Below, one piece after another: positions 1 to 13,550 of a DNA stretch of 64,000 bases. Each line of letters opens with the position of its first letter. Position 1 is the stretch's first letter. Source of the DNA: Casuarius casuarius. Its lineage: Eukaryota; Chordata; Aves; Casuariiformes; Casuariidae. The DNA lies in NCBI GenBank assembly GCA_003342895.1, contig PTFA01000055.1, forward strand, positions 727,267-791,266, written 5' to 3'. The position numbers and the translations under genes are program-made. The notes beneath the pieces are model-generated. The model saw nothing but the letters and a program-made list of their open reading frames with translations. It was not told where the DNA came from and searched no databases.

Positions 1-3000
1 CCAGGTGATTGCTTTAATAGGAAGTTTTATTTCTAATTAATGACTTTCTCCTTGTCTAATTTAAAGATGGTGTTTTAATACTTCACAAATTAAGTAATTT
101 TTCACTGACTTATGACTACATTAATATATAGCAATATTTGGCAGAAATAAAATAGAGGCTCTGAATTCATCAGTCACTAAGAAGAACAACAGCAACATTT
201 TTATTACCAAAGCTAAGTTTGCAATCATAAGCAATCTTTAAAATACAACTGAAGCTATTTTTCATTTACTTCTTTCTTGATTATTCTCATATAGTATATA
301 GAAAGAAGACAGTAAAAGAAAAAAAACCCCTTTAAATTAGTTTTGCAGTTTCCTACTGTCCTATATTAAAGGCAACCTAATAGAATTTATAGTAGTAGAA
401 CCCTTTTAGGCAGCACTCTTTGTATTTTTTATTAAGTCCATACTCGCAGAATCTACTTAATGTCAATTTTGTACAATGGTTACACTGCACAGAGTATTTT
501 ATTTTAAACCTGCAGGACACAATGATAAATTGATAATTGACCCCAAGGCCATAGCAAATAAAGAAGCCCTGTTTTTCATTAGTACAGTATTACACAGTTG
601 TTAGGGGAAAGGAGAGCGATGCTAATTGAGTACCAAGGAGTTGCACAATTAAGAAATCATCTATGGTTTTAATTTCACATGTTTAAGGCAGCAAAATTCC
701 TAATTGTAAACAGTAAAATAAAATAAGATTAATGTGAGATACAATTATATAAAGCTTCACTATCCAGAAGCAATTTCCAGCCTTCTACGTTTGAGTGAGT
801 ATTCACGAGGGGAGTAGTCAACAAATACTGTACTTTTCCTTTTGTCCCTCTGCTTGTCTAATCCATAGTATTTCTCAAGGCTTCAATTATCATAGGTCCC
901 AAAGGACAAATATCGTGTTGGTTGTAAAAATGAGGGTGCTTATTTTGAAAAGGAACTCCAAAGCCTGTCATTGTAAATGACTTTATTTTGTATCAGGCTT
1001 TCTTATGTTAAGATCAGTGCTCATTCATATTCCAATCAGAACCAGGCTAATTTCGTGATGGAGCAACATGGAATAATTCGTAGTGTCCCACAACTTGCTC
1101 TTTGGTTAGTATTAATTAATTGGTCATGATGTTTGTACAGAGTTTCACAAGTATTCAAAGTTTTAGCACCTTCTCACATACAAAATTAGCTGTGACTGCG
1201 AGAGCCCCATTGAAGACTCCACACTTTCAGCGCCTGATTATTTCTCCCCTCTCCAGCACTTTTGGATTCCATTACCTCATGCTAGCACGGTTGTCTCTGT
1301 TCATTTTGAATTATTCCCAAGCCCTGGGCTAGGCTGCATTCACTCCTGAATTAAACTCATCTTCCACAAAGGTTGTGTGTCAGTGATTATGGCATCATAA
1401 GTCTCCTGCTACCTATGCCACATCAGGTTCAAAGACAGCAGTGAAGTCCTAAATCAGTTACAAGGGCTGAAAAGGGGCATGTCCTCAGTACTTGGAAGAG
1501 CCACTGCTTCACACTGAAATGTTTGATAATACGAAAACTTAACAATCATAAATATTGTCTAAAATTTAAAAGTCAGGTAAGAATATGTTCAGGTCAGTCA
1601 ATCATAGATAGCATCGTACCAGAGGAACAGAAAGCTCAGATTAAATTCAATTCTAGATTCTGAGAAACCAGTTAGTCTAACCTGTTCTGTCACATGGAAT
1701 AAAGCAGAAAATAAGGATGTGTGCAAAGTACCATATGAGTTTTCCCATGTGACCTATCCCAATCAACTGGTATGAAGTGCAAAATATACTAAGAGGGGAG
1801 GTGTAGGACCTGAAATGTATGAATACATACATATATGGGGGAAAAAAAATCATACAAAATTTCTGTGGAAGGTCCAGTCAAGAAAACAATGTGATTCAGA
1901 AGTGCAGTTCAATCATGAGTCATGAGTGATATCATTCAAGCTGGACAATTCACACAAGGATATAAATCAAGTCTGTTCTGAGTGAAATACAGCTCTACAA
2001 GTTATCTAGAGCAATACCTTTTTGGAAGATAATAATATTTCACAGTCCAGGTGTTTAGTTTTACTGCCAGACAACATAGGATTTTTACTATGTATTCCTA
2101 TAGGATCTCCATGGTTCGTGAGTCTTTTCTGTTACTTTTGCTTCTGAACATAGGTAGCTTCCAAGTCTGTTCTATGATACATTTGAAATCAGATTTCAAA
2201 TGGGAGAAGTGCTGGTAGAGAACTAGAATTTCCATTGTATAGAAAAATTCTCCTTTAAAAGAAGAAATGACAAATTGGGATAAAAAGCTAGAGATGTGGT
2301 ATTTCAGGAATGGTACATAAGCCCTCTGGCTAGCTCCAAAGCTGCTCAGCACACCTGCCACCTGTGTCTTACAGAGTTTAAGAGACTGGAGACTAGCAGC
2401 CTGCTCATCTGGCCTGTGAAAGTCCTTCACCAAGGAAGCCCTGAGAGCTGGGAGAAGAACTGTATAATCTGAGAGTTGGCCAGAGCCATCCCCCTGCCTG
2501 CCTACCACAAAATATATGGCACATGGCAACCTAGAGAAGGATGGAGCTGGGGAATCCATGGCTGTCAAGAAAGCAGAAACCCTCCAAGGTTAACAGATGA
2601 ACTGGCAGAAGACGGATAGTCTATCCACTTGGCTTACATTGAAAACACAAAACTGGTATTTCCATCTAGACTTTATTTTCTGACAGAAGATTGTTCCTTT
2701 GAAAAAAATGTGTTTGCAAGCCTTGTCTTTAGTGGCAGGGGCTCAACAGCCATTGATGTTGGTTTCTATTATTATCTTTTGATAACAATTATAACCTTCT
2801 ATTGAGATTTTTTAACGGAATTTCCTCAGCAAGAATTCAGGCTTATGAAGCAGAACTACAGAGCTAGAAGGTAGTAAGAAGACTGTTTGGGAAACTATTT
2901 CTTGTGTGAATTTGAGAAGGAAGTGGATAAAGAGTAGTTACAGGAAGAAGCTCTACAGTAATAAATGAATAAAGGAAAAAGAAAAGCATAGGCTCAGTAA

Positions 3001-4500
3001 GACTACTGTTATAATTAATACCTCTTTAAACTCGGTTTCTCACAGAAGCTAAGGAGACAGTAGCTCCTCCTGTGAGACTTTACTTGTGATAAATAATTGG
3101 GTAATCACATAGTCACATATCTGGAAGCAGCATAATCTATAATCTATATAATCTGTATATCTCTATAACCTAGAGGAATACTACTTTTCCACTTCCTACA
3201 GGACATTTTATTTGATAAACAAACAGAATATCTTTACTGGAGGAAGCCTCGCACAAAATTCTGAACTGAACCACAGAGTGGTGGATGCTGGGGGACACAG
3301 TTTAAAACATTTAGAAATCAGGTTTCACCACTGAAAGTGAGATAAGATTGACTGGCATCTCCTTCTTGAAAAACTGAATGAATAATTCCATAAAATAGTG
3401 GCATTAACTGATCACATATTTTTCCAAAAGACACGGAGCCGTAGTAAAAACTTGAACCCTATTTCAACAGAGAGCTCTGTGACTTTACAGAGTCAGTAAG
3501 GAAGAACAGAATCTACAAAAAGCTATTTAAAGATTGGGTTTTTGAATAGTGACTAAATCTTACTGTATTTTGGTATTTTCATTATGGCATCATTAATGAC
3601 AGGAAAGTCTTAACAAAAAAGGAGATCTAGCAGCAAAACCTAAAAGTAATCAAATTCCGTGTGAATCGAATGCCTTCTGCCTGGAACCAGCAGGATCCTC
3701 TTCATCTTGTTCTCTGTTTTGGCTTTTGTGAACTCTCACCTCTTGAAGGAGTGCAGCAGTCAAGGTGGGGCACAGACGCAGACTCAGTGACTGATGCCAG
3801 TGGAATCTGCTCCATTAACACATTTGAAAAGTTGTCCCATACCAACAATAAGAACGTTGCCTGAACACTGTGGAGCCTGACGTCAGGCACCTCACTCTCT
3901 AGGGTAATATATCCTAATTCCACAAAAATTCAGTTTTAGGCAGCTAATTCTCATATTGGAGCAGCCTAATCTGTAGGAACAAGGGAAGCGGAAAAGGAAG
4001 ACAGTTTATATTTCAAAGCAGCCCTCCCTTCCTGACCAGTGTTACTTCAGTTTTACAGCTTAATTCTGAGCTAATCGCAAATAAGATGGTGGCTGTCATA
4101 CTAGCTGTTCTTATCCAGACACCGAGATCCTTGTAGCAGAGTTAGTTACATCTGTGGAAAACAAGAAAGGCACGTGAGCATCATCAGTATACTCACGTCA
4201 ACACAGCCTGTCTCATCTCACCACCTTGCCGAATACAGATAACAAGCTGGAAGGAAAACAAGATGGGTCCCTTTGAGATACTCACAGAGTAGACCATGCG
4301 GATGATGGGCATTTACACATCGCAATTCTCTGAGTTTCTCTTTTTAATATTTTAATATACTGGCCAGATCTTACACTTTTCCTATAGTCTCAACTTTCTG
4401 TAAAATTAAAGTGTGTTCTGGGTGCATGCGGAATGGAAGATGTACAGCATGTGTAAACTTTCATTATACAGAGAAGTAATAATTATCATTTTTGTCTTCC
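1..4500. other. AT-rich unique non-coding DNA
   Basis: I see no gene here. The stretch is AT-rich, CpG-poor and has no long simple repeats. Its longest open frame (minus strand, 2098-2568, 156 codons) has no recognisable domain, so I do not call it a gene. The only structure of note is the short hairpin at 2180-2202. Confidence 0.6.
2180..2202. repeat. Short perfect inverted repeat
   Basis: The arms CATTTGAAAT and ATTTCAAATG are exact reverse complements, 10 bases each, around a 3-base CAG centre. In AT-rich DNA such a hairpin can arise by chance. No transposon ends or target duplication are visible around it. Confidence 0.7.
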
Positions 4501-4559
4501 ATTATATTTTAATGTGAGGAGAACACTTATTCCAGACGAATATTTCACAACCAAAGAAA

Positions 4560-5300
4560 TTTTCCTGGGGTGAATGTGACTGCCTGCGCTATTCATTTTT
4601 TCTGTCTTGCAATATTAGTTTACATTTAATATACTTTGTGCTCTCTGCCTGTAGGGCAGAATGATACTACAGACAATAATGATTTTCCTCGAAGAGTATT
4701 TCGAAGCTTTGCTAATAAACTTTCCAAATTATTTTAAGATACTAATATTAAAAAAACACATGCTGGTAAATATGTATTAAGAGAATAACTGTAAGTGACT
4801 GACAAAATGATCTTTGGAGTTATTCTTTTTGTATTGTACTTAAAACAGATTGACAAAATATTTCAGATTATAATTGACACAAATATTGGAAATCCTTATC
4901 TTACCAGTGGTCTGTTCAAAAAGAAAAGACTGTGCATGGAGCATTGTCTTTGGGGATCAAAGTGCACGCCATTTGATCCATGAACAGCACGATAGCCAAG
5001 AATAATTCAGTTACACTTGCAGATTTTTTTCAAGCAGCTCTGTTTAGTAGACCTACACCTATGTTAAGCAGAAAAAAACACAGCCTTCTGTCCTTGTCTT
5101 TGACTAATCTGTTGTCGCTATAATAAGTGTGAAATCTCTAAATATACGCACATTTACTACAAGCAAACAAGCTGTCCAGAATCTAATTAGACAAAAATCT
5201 GCCCATCTGTTCTGCATTATCATGGGGCTTGCTCACATGCATGTTGTTTCATTACTAAAAGGCAGAGAGGCAAATTGAATTGAGCTGGACTTCCTCTTAA
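4560..5300. promoter_or_regulatory. Candidate conserved non-coding element
   Basis: This stretch is free of simple repeats and has the texture of vertebrate enhancers: homeodomain-type cores (TCTAATTAGA near 5180, TAAT and ATTA in several places) mixed with E-box-like CATCTG and a CATGCATG motif near 5238. There is no long open frame. The call rests on motif texture only; conservation was not tested. Confidence 0.25.
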
Positions 5301-6215
5301 AGTGGGATCAGGACATGAAGTCAGACCCTTGCTGTGAACCAACAAAGCACCACTGGGAGAAAGTGGGATGAGAGAAGTTTCCTTTTTCTAAAGCCACATG
5401 TCCAGTGCTTACTATGAGGCCTAAGGGGGTGCTAATACCATTGTTTGGCACAATACAACACACACTGCAACCATATAAACCTTGTTTTCAATTAAAATTG
5501 TTTGGTTTATTTCTTAGTCCCCTGTGTCAGATGCCTTTTTACTGTTATCTGCCTGCCGAGGTATGTTGCGTTACAAGCTTAAAGCTTTTTTAAGAGAAGG
5601 CAGGGAAGTTTTACTAAAGCAAACTTTTCAAATGAAAAAGTAAGAGAAAAATGCCTGATTTTATGATATTTTATTTTTATTTTGTTAATTACACATTAAA
5701 ACCTTAATGAAGTTTTTGAAAGCGCCACTCAAGGCCACATGCTTCTGAGAGTCATTTCATATATAAATAGGAAATTTTATATGAAAATACTCATTTGCAT
5801 ATTCTCTATTCACGTTTATTACTAATACTTACCACTTACAAGCATTTATATACTTATCCCATATGTACACTTTCAGTCTGCAGTGAAAAAACTATTGTTT
5901 CTGAGAATAAGTATTCTAATATTATTAGATATTATCTAATATGTTATTAGATTTCTTTAGAAGAAATAGAGAAATTGCATTTACAGTTGTGAATGCTAGA
6001 ACTGAACAAATACTTATATAAAAATGAGTAGTTTCTGGAGATTAAGGAGAATAAATACAGGATCATTGCAGATATGTACTCCTAGGGTGGAATAAGTATG
6101 GAAAAACTGGAATATATTCCTAACTTTCACACAGTTCGCATTACTAGAGCATTTGAGCACACCATGAACTTTAATTTACTAATTCCTCTCAATGAGAGCT
6201 CCTTGAAAAATGTAA
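5301..6215. other. AT-rich non-coding DNA, no gene seen
   Basis: No open frame of note. At 5933-5951 a small AT-rich inverted repeat, TATTAGATA and TATCTAATA around one T, lies in a run of TAATATT-like words. I see nothing else. Confidence 0.55.
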
Positions 6216-6668
6216 GAATTGTGTGCCAGATCACCCCCGGAGCAGGACGCTCCCCCTTCTCATCCTGCTCCCAGGCAGTGGTTGCTGCACTGTCTGGATG
6301 CCATCTCACCTGCTTTGCTCTGGCTCTATGACTTTTTCATCCATCGGATTCAGCAGATCAGAAGAAATGGAGAGCAGATCCAACTGGGATACTGCAGAGA
6401 CTACTGCCATAGCTTTTGCACTAATGATAGGCAGGCAAACTGGAACCGTTGTGGGTGGAGTTATATAACCTTTACTAAATTACGATGGCAGGATTCAGTT
6501 CAGGCGTGCAACTGTATTTCCCTTGTACTACGAAAAATTTTACTTTTGTTGCGCATAATGTACACCCTCACACAAAGATTATTCACTGGCAGTGTTGGGC
6601 CATGTCGGCCCCAGCAGCTCAGTGCTAGCTGCATTAATCCTGCATACACCAGAGAAATAGAGTGAGAA
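6216..6668 (+). other. Long open frame without recognised product
   Basis: The frame is open from just after a TAA at 6213-6215 to a TGA at 6666-6668, about 150 codons, and its first start-like codon is TTG rather than ATG. The first part is richer in G+C than its surroundings, which makes open frames longer by chance; other frames on both strands are open here too. I recognise no domain, signal peptide or catalytic motif. It could be a relic of an old element or chance. No splice or poly(A) context supports a gene. Confidence 0.15.
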
Positions 6669-7979
6669 TGGGGGGAAGCAAGAGAGTCATGTTCAGAAAA
6701 TAAGGGCTTAAAGGTCATAACACAGAATGAAGGGAAAGGAACAGGTCACTGAAAGAAAGAACCAGAAGAGTTGACAATAGAGAAAACTGACATGTATAGG
6801 TGAAAAACTGGAGACATCAAAAGAAAAAAAGGAATTCAGGGAGAGACCTAATTTTTCTTCTAGGGAAAACCCAGTCTTAAATTTGCCTCCATGAGCCATT
6901 TAACTGCATAGGTTATGTGAAAATGCAGGAACAATTTGGAATATTTTCTTGTGGATTTATTTGGGCATACCTAGATTTGCCTTATTTTGAGATTGGCTCT
7001 GGTAATAGATGCAATGGAATACAAAAGTCAGTGTATAAGATGGCAGATGAAAATTAGGTGCTCTTCACTCTTTTTTAATTTTATTTCTTTCATCACACAT
7101 TTTACGTTTTCTTCTCTTTCTGCCAAATGTATTTAATACAAGTTTTTTCTGTCTGACTTTGGATAAAAATATTCTGTGCAATACTGGTATTCATCTCACA
7201 CATATACTATACTACCATTATGTATTCCAAGTGATTTAATAACTAACTGTTTTTTCAAAATTCTAACATGGTCCCCTTTTGATTCTTGCAACTGCCCAGA
7301 GTCCAGCTGGGGCAAAGGTTGCATAAAGCCCTGAACTATATATTCAATGTTTCTCAGCTGAAATAGTACTGAATCCAGCTTCATATTTTTCTATAATCTG
7401 TATGGAACACATTTCTCATCTACGTGCTGCACAAATAATTTTTAAAAAATTAAATAATAATGATTTCCTTTTTTGGCATCTTATTATTTTCTTTTTATTC
7501 AGAGGTGGAACATGAGAGAAGTCTACAGCTTTCCCATAAATACTCATTTGCCAAAAGAAAACAAAATATATTTTCCCTTTAGACAATCTGCATTGATATA
7601 TTGAAATAGCAGGGAAGGGGGAAAAAAGCCCATAATGCTTCATTAGTTAATTGCACAGAGTACAGCTCTTTAGGGGTAAACAAGTGAAGGACATTTGCTG
7701 AATGGTCTATGCCCATCATGCATATTATGGTCTAATGGTGCTAGTAATGGTAGGAGGCTCCTGGAGAGTCATCTGTCAAATTAGCACACTGAATTATTTA
7801 TTGCCTCAGAGTAAAATTGTAGAAAGGAGCAGCTGAGACCCATTGGTAAGAAAATACAAAATAAAGAAACAACCCCTCCCCAGAAAAAACAGTACAACTG
7901 CTTTGCATGTTCAGTAATGTCTTTGTAAACATCAACAAGATTTAAATAGTGTGTGTATAGATATCAGGATGTGTGCATA
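6669..7979. other. AT-rich non-coding DNA, no gene seen
   Basis: Short open frames on the minus strand only, none recognisable. There is no repeat structure beyond scattered A/T runs. Confidence 0.55.
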
Positions 7980-8230
7980 ACTTCTAATAAAAAATAAATA
8001 TTATACATGCATACATTATATATATGCCTATATTACAAACACACAAAAATATGTATATAGTATTAGTATAACATTAGTCATTATCATTATACTAGATTAT
8101 ACTATAGGATAGTATGTATCATATGTATACTAGACTATATGCATTATATATAGTATATACCACTCATAGAATGTAAGATATATATTGCATATAATATGTA
8201 ATCTATGTGGTATTTATATAAACTTAGAAT
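7980..8230. repeat. TA-rich low-complexity block
   Basis: About 250 bases made almost wholly of A and T with repeated TATATA, GTATAT and ATACTA words. It is an imperfect simple-sequence region and may form small cruciforms. Its length probably varies between individuals. Confidence 0.7.
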
Positions 8231-8589
8231 TTATAAAATGAAAGTGTATAACTCCATTAAAGAGTGTAGTGCAGCTGGAATCATTTATTATTCACTCTTT
8301 ATATATTTCAAAATGCAGATTCTCAATTAATACAAAGTCTTAACACTTTCATAAAAAAGGAAATGATTTTTGGTCATCACTGTAGAATATATTCCTTACT
8401 GCAACTGTACCTAGAAATTACGAAGACATGCAAGATTTTGTAATTTGCACTGTGCTAAAGAGAGTCACTGCTGGAGTTCCCCCAGGTTAAAATTTGAAAT
8501 TAATTCTTATTGCTCAATAACTCTTTTTCACTCCCATCTGCCTATCCACTGTAGGTTATCAAAGTCATGGTAACTTTCCAACACTTCTT

Positions 8590-8690
8590 ATGATGAATCT
8601 CCTCTGTGAATAGATTTTCAGGCCCAGATGCTTTTTGCTGCAGCCAAGTGTCCAGTGCCTCAGCCACCAGGCTGGCTGTACATCTGCTTT
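8590..8690 (-). repeat. Possible tRNA-derived SINE head
   Basis: Read on the minus strand, the words CTGGTGGCTGAGGCACTGGA resemble the start of a tRNA-derived SINE around the pol III A box (tRNA-like AGTGGTTAGAGCA). The B box is not clear, so this would be an old, badly decayed copy. A second stretch with the same kind of head lies at 27855-27935. Confidence 0.3.
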
Positions 8691-11600
8691 CCCCAAAATT
8701 GTTTAGGTGGGATTTTTTTGGTGTCTGACACCACAAAGTCTATGCTCTGAGTTATCAGTAACCTGTTGAAGGTATTTTAGACTGCATTTTAACTCAATTA
8801 ATTTGCACAGTACAATTCTATAAGGCCCAAGAACTATTCCATCACAAATTTCAACAGGACTGATCACCAAGTATAAACACGTTAACACATGCTCTGCTAC
8901 ATTTGAAAAGATAGAGCCCCTGTGAGACCTTTTACAGATTATTTACTTGCTTTTTAAAACTTGGTAGCTGCAGGTTTAGTGACAGACCACCTGTCTTACA
9001 GGTCTTTGGAAGAGGATATTCCCCTTCGAATACATAGGTTTGTTCACTTTATATCCTGGCCATCAAACGAAACTCCCTGACTTTCTTTCGTTAATCCAGA
9101 GAATGTCAACGGGTGATATACCTGTTTTTTCGTGGTATCAGATATTCATTATGCTGCTATCTACATTTGCTTTCCCACTATGTTATAGAGCTGAAAGTGG
9201 AATTCTGAAGGCTTTCTTATGATGGTACTTATAAAATATTTTTTAACATCTTATAGAAGTGATTCCTGCTTCACCGATAGCTTCAATTTTTTTCTGCAGC
9301 TGACTTATGGTCCAAAGACAAAAGCAGGCTCTGTGGGGAAAAGCAGGAACTTCCACTGGGACAGTGTTTTTTAAATTTTTTCTGAGTTAAAGAGAGAAGT
9401 CTTAAGGACCAATACAACTAACTGATAATGCACACCAGCTAGTAATGGCTACATGGAGAATTTGCTTCTTCAAACAAAAATGTTATATAGATAAAAACCA
9501 TCTAGAAATCAGTGCTACAGAGCCTGACCTTCCAAATCTTACTCATTTGTGTATTTATTTTTTTCCATTTTTGTTGCATCATTAAGTCCAAGGGCTCAGT
9601 AATTCTTGTCCAAAATATTGTTTATTCCCTTCACCTGTGATATTTCAAAGCATCCACTCATGTTTTACTGAACAGAGGGGACTATTTTCCTTAGAGCAGT
9701 AGACACGAGGAGAGGAAGAACTGAAACATTTGACATGGAGGAAGAGAACTTCACCTAACAATATATCAAAGAGTATGTTGATCACCTAACACCAGAAATA
9801 TCCCTCGGCATGAATCCCATGGGAAGATACCTATTTAAAAGAAATATTTAAATTGCTAAATGTCTGCAAGAGATAAATTACAAGCCAAAATTAGTATTAA
9901 TATTGATGAACAAACATATTGTGGCCTTTTGAAGAAAATACCTATAGTCCTGAAAATATTGTTTCCTCAATTATTTTCTCAAAACATTATCTCTTTAAAT
10001 GTATGACTTTTTCCTTTTGTTTCCTATCTCTTTCCCTTTCTCTCAGAGACAGATTAGTGTACACATACACACACAAACATACACAATGGGTCTTTAATGC
10101 TTCCATTTTTATCTATATATGTACTGGTTAAAAAAGTCAGTAAAAGAGCATCTTAGAAATGACAATGTACAGTTGTTAAAAATATATCCCAAGAACTAGC
10201 ACTTGTAAAAATTACCACTTAGATACTGGTTTGCAGATATTTTTGTTTAATTGCGTATGATTTGTATAAGAAGTAACATTAGGGAAGATGACTGGACAAA
10301 GAGAAGAAAAAAGCTAGTTTTTTGTATAACCCTGGATAATTGTTCCTCCATATTTCGCATTCAGATGGCTTGTCTGCTTGGTGATTATTCGTCTGAATAA
10401 ACTTTGTCTAAAAATGTGGTGTTAGAATAAAATCTGAAATCCTGAAGGCCAGAGATTTTTACCTGTCTATCAATCTAATGTTTCCTTTTAAGTTTTTCTC
10501 TCACAGAGAGAATGAAATTACACTTACACTCTATTTCACTGTCTAGTGGAGAGAAGAAAAAGCAGAAGTAATAAAGAGCAGAATTACGTACAGGTCCACA
10601 TGACAAGCAGACCAGCACTTGAGAGCTGGAGGACAGCTAATACTTAGCTGTTCAAGTCCACATAAAGCTGAAAGAAACAGACCTATCCTCTGAAACAAGA
10701 CCAGTAAGAAAGACATCATTACCATTCATTACCTAGTAAAAAAAAAAAAAAAGAGAGATTGGGTCTCAATGGCAAAACAGCAGCTCCAGCGGAGCAGCTG
10801 ATGCGGCAAAGGACAGTTGGTCGTACTTTGATTAGTGTTGTCTTGTGAGCTGATCAGCCCTCCATAAAGACCTAAAGTAAATGTGCTCTGAAGAACTGTT
10901 TACGTGTGTTTGTAACAAACAACCTGTGCCTTGTAAACAGCTGACATCTGCTCAGGATCACACAAGAGCAGAGCCTACTTTCATTACATTTAAAACTATT
11001 ATTCTAGGGGAAAAAAAAAGCCAAATGACAACTGCATAGTGTCAATTTAGAATTATGTTAAAAATCCTTTTTAAAAAATCACCTAAGTCCTTCTCTTGCT
11101 TAAAGGATTATATACGAATCACGTGCAAAATAGAAAGCCTGTTTGGATTTTTAGTTATCAGCTGGAACTAGCTTTTGAACGGAAAAAATGTTTAATAATA
11201 ACCGCTTTTCTAAATTAATTTTATTTTGTTGTCATTGCTTTTTACACGCAAGACAAGGGCTAGGTCCTGTCAGGCTTTCTCCTGTTGACTATTACTTTGC
11301 TTCCAGAAGCCTCACTGGAATCAATCAAACTTTGTGAAGGCAATGATTTTGCATACCAACCTGGATTAACTAGTTGCCACAGCACAGATACAGATCTTGG
11401 GGAGGCCATATTGTGATGACTGATAATACTGGAACTGTGCTCTATTGGATCATGCAGCAGCACACATTTGATCTGCATTAAGCATGGACACATAATCACA
11501 TTGTTGTCAAAATAAAGAGAACATAATGCAAAGATTATATGAGCTTGAAGTTTTTTCTATTGGACTTGTCCTGGCTGCAGAAGGGCAGACATTTGCTGAT

Positions 11601-11900
11601 CCAACATAAAGACAGGGTAGAACAAACTGATTCTTCTAGCCATGGTAAAAATCACTTATCACAAGTTTTTGAAGAAATTTGAGTGTAGCAGATCTGTGCT
11701 TTGCATCCTGATGCTAGAGTGCTTGCATGAAGGCCCAGCTAGCTTTAAACTATCACCAAGTTACAGTTGCATCTATATGATCCAGTTTGCTTAAATATGA
11801 GCCTGCACTTAAACTGCAGTTCTTAGATTGCATCCACTGCATATCTACTAACTTGCATTCTGGCTGGAGACTTGGTCAAGCCTAGATCTTGCTGACCCAG
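8691..11900. other. AT-rich non-coding DNA, no gene seen
   Basis: No recognisable coding region. It contains a short impure CA tract (10058-10086) and an A-run at about 10738-10752. Remaining open frames are under 80 codons and look like chance. Confidence 0.55.
10058..10086. repeat. Impure (CA)n microsatellite
   Basis: Alternating CA units interrupted by ATA and AAA, about 29 bases, preceded by a pyrimidine-rich tract. Confidence 0.8.
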
Positions 11901-11921
11901 AAATATGGACACAGCTGGAAT

Positions 11922-11949
11922 AATGGCTTGAGCTTGATCTCAAGCCATT
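11922..11949. repeat. Perfect 11-bp-arm hairpin
   Basis: Left arm AATGGCTTGAG and right arm CTCAAGCCATT are exact reverse complements around the 6-base loop CTTGAT. The word AAATATGGA occurs on both sides (near 11911 and 11959). The arms are not simple AT sequence, so it is less likely to be chance than the other hairpins here. It sits just outside the G+C-richer block that begins near 12.27 kb. Confidence 0.8.
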
Positions 11950-12269
11950 CTCTTTGGGAAATATGGATGTAGTACTGGCTAACATTCTCCCAGACCTCAA
12001 CAGGTGACCAAACAAGCTTCTTATCCCTTGCACTCTTATACCCTGTCCTGATACTTTGTGTTGCACTGTGCCAGCATGTCAATGCTCTGCAAAAATAAGT
12101 GCAGTCTAGGAGGTATACTTCTGATTTTAACAGCAGTTACGGCAGTCCATGCCTATTAGGAGGAAGGTTATAGCATACAAAGCACAGTTTGGAATTTCTT
12201 AGCAAGGGTGTATGTTCTGGGTGCCCCAACAGACACCTCTAATGAGTTCCCCATAATTGAGGTTGGCAT

Positions 12270-13550
12270 TTACAGAATAGCTAACTGTTCAATATAAGCA
12301 TAAGACGTTGATAACTGTCTGCTCCAAGATGCAGATGGCAGTCTGGTAGGCTGCCACAGAGATCCTGACGAATTCATTGAAATTGTGAGGAAGAATAAGA
12401 GAGTCACCCATCGGGAAAATACTTTCACTTGGCGTGATCTGCACTCTCCATCTGTGTTTAGACCTGCAAAGGTCCCAGGGGTATGGAGATGCTTCTTCCA
12501 CAGCCCAGAAGCCAAACTTCATGAAGGTGGTTGTGTGTAACAGCTTCATGGGATGGAGGAACACAAGGATTTTTATATATATATATTAAAAAAAAAAGTA
12601 AAAAAGGTGGAATATACACTCGCTGTAGCATTAAGGACAAGTGACTTAGCAGGTCTGAAAACTTTTAAGGACAGAACATACAAGGATCATTACTGCACAA
12701 CAGGCCCCCTCCCTACCCATAACTGAGGCCACATGTGGGGCCACAGCAAAGGGAGGAGTCTTGTGTGCTGAGGCTGTATCTGTGCAAGAGGTCTGTAGAA
12801 GCTGCACAGAAAACAGAAGACGGATGGGATGTGCAGAAGGGAACAAAAGCAGTTCTGTATTTTATCAAAATATCAATAAAGGGCCCATGCTGAGGTAGCC
12901 TGATTGCATGCCCCACACATTGCTAGCCCAAACATCATAATAAGGCAAACAGGAGTAAGGGCTGTGGAAGGGGATGGACAGCTAAAGGTAATAACAGGGA
13001 GGGAGGTAAGAATAGGTGACTGAGTGAGAAGATTATGGGTAGGAACAAGGTTTGAAGCTGTGGAGAAATGTAGGCATATTTGGCTTTTTGTAGTGTTCTT
13101 CCTGTAAGAGAGCCAGGCTCTATGGCTGGCATTTTGGGACTTGGCGTAACTGATCTTTGGTGCTTTTTCCTGTTCAGTGCAGCTTTTTTCCTAGGCAGTA
13201 CTGTGAAGTGCTCAAAGATCTCTATATGTAGCTGTGAGGACAGCCTCTCAGACAGGAGGGGAGGTATATTCTGGTGCATGGAGTGGAGATGAAGCTGGAA
13301 ATGTCCTGGAGGAGGTTTGCCAGCAGCAGCAGTAAACTTCATGCTCAAACAGCCAGGCCAGCGCGGATGTTCTGGGATCTCGGTATGCAAGTTCTGTGTG
13401 CAGGGTATGCCAGAGGGTCATAGGATATGCACAGTCCAGACAAATTGGAAAAAACATGTCCTTGAAGGGTTGTGAAGGCACAAATGCAGCTGAGATGAAC
13501 ATAGCTATTTTCCCTTGAAAGTTAAGTGTAAGCATTTGGATCTGCAATAA
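12270..13550 (-). other. G+C-richer block with stacked minus-strand open frames
   Basis: Compared with its neighbours this block is richer in G+C and carries a run of minus-strand open frames in succession: 13248-13547, 12935-13390, 12646-12846, 12289-12564 and 12270-12515. They switch reading frame, and I recognise no domain in any of them. The pattern would fit a decayed transposable element or pseudogene read leftwards and broken by frameshifts, but higher G+C alone also lengthens open frames. One plus-strand frame in the same block (about 12331-12537) is also open, which weakens the minus-strand case. Confidence 0.25.

Noticed and set aside
2098..2568. 156-codon minus-strand open frame as a gene
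   Set aside because: No domain, no splice or poly(A) context, and its peptide looks like chance translation.
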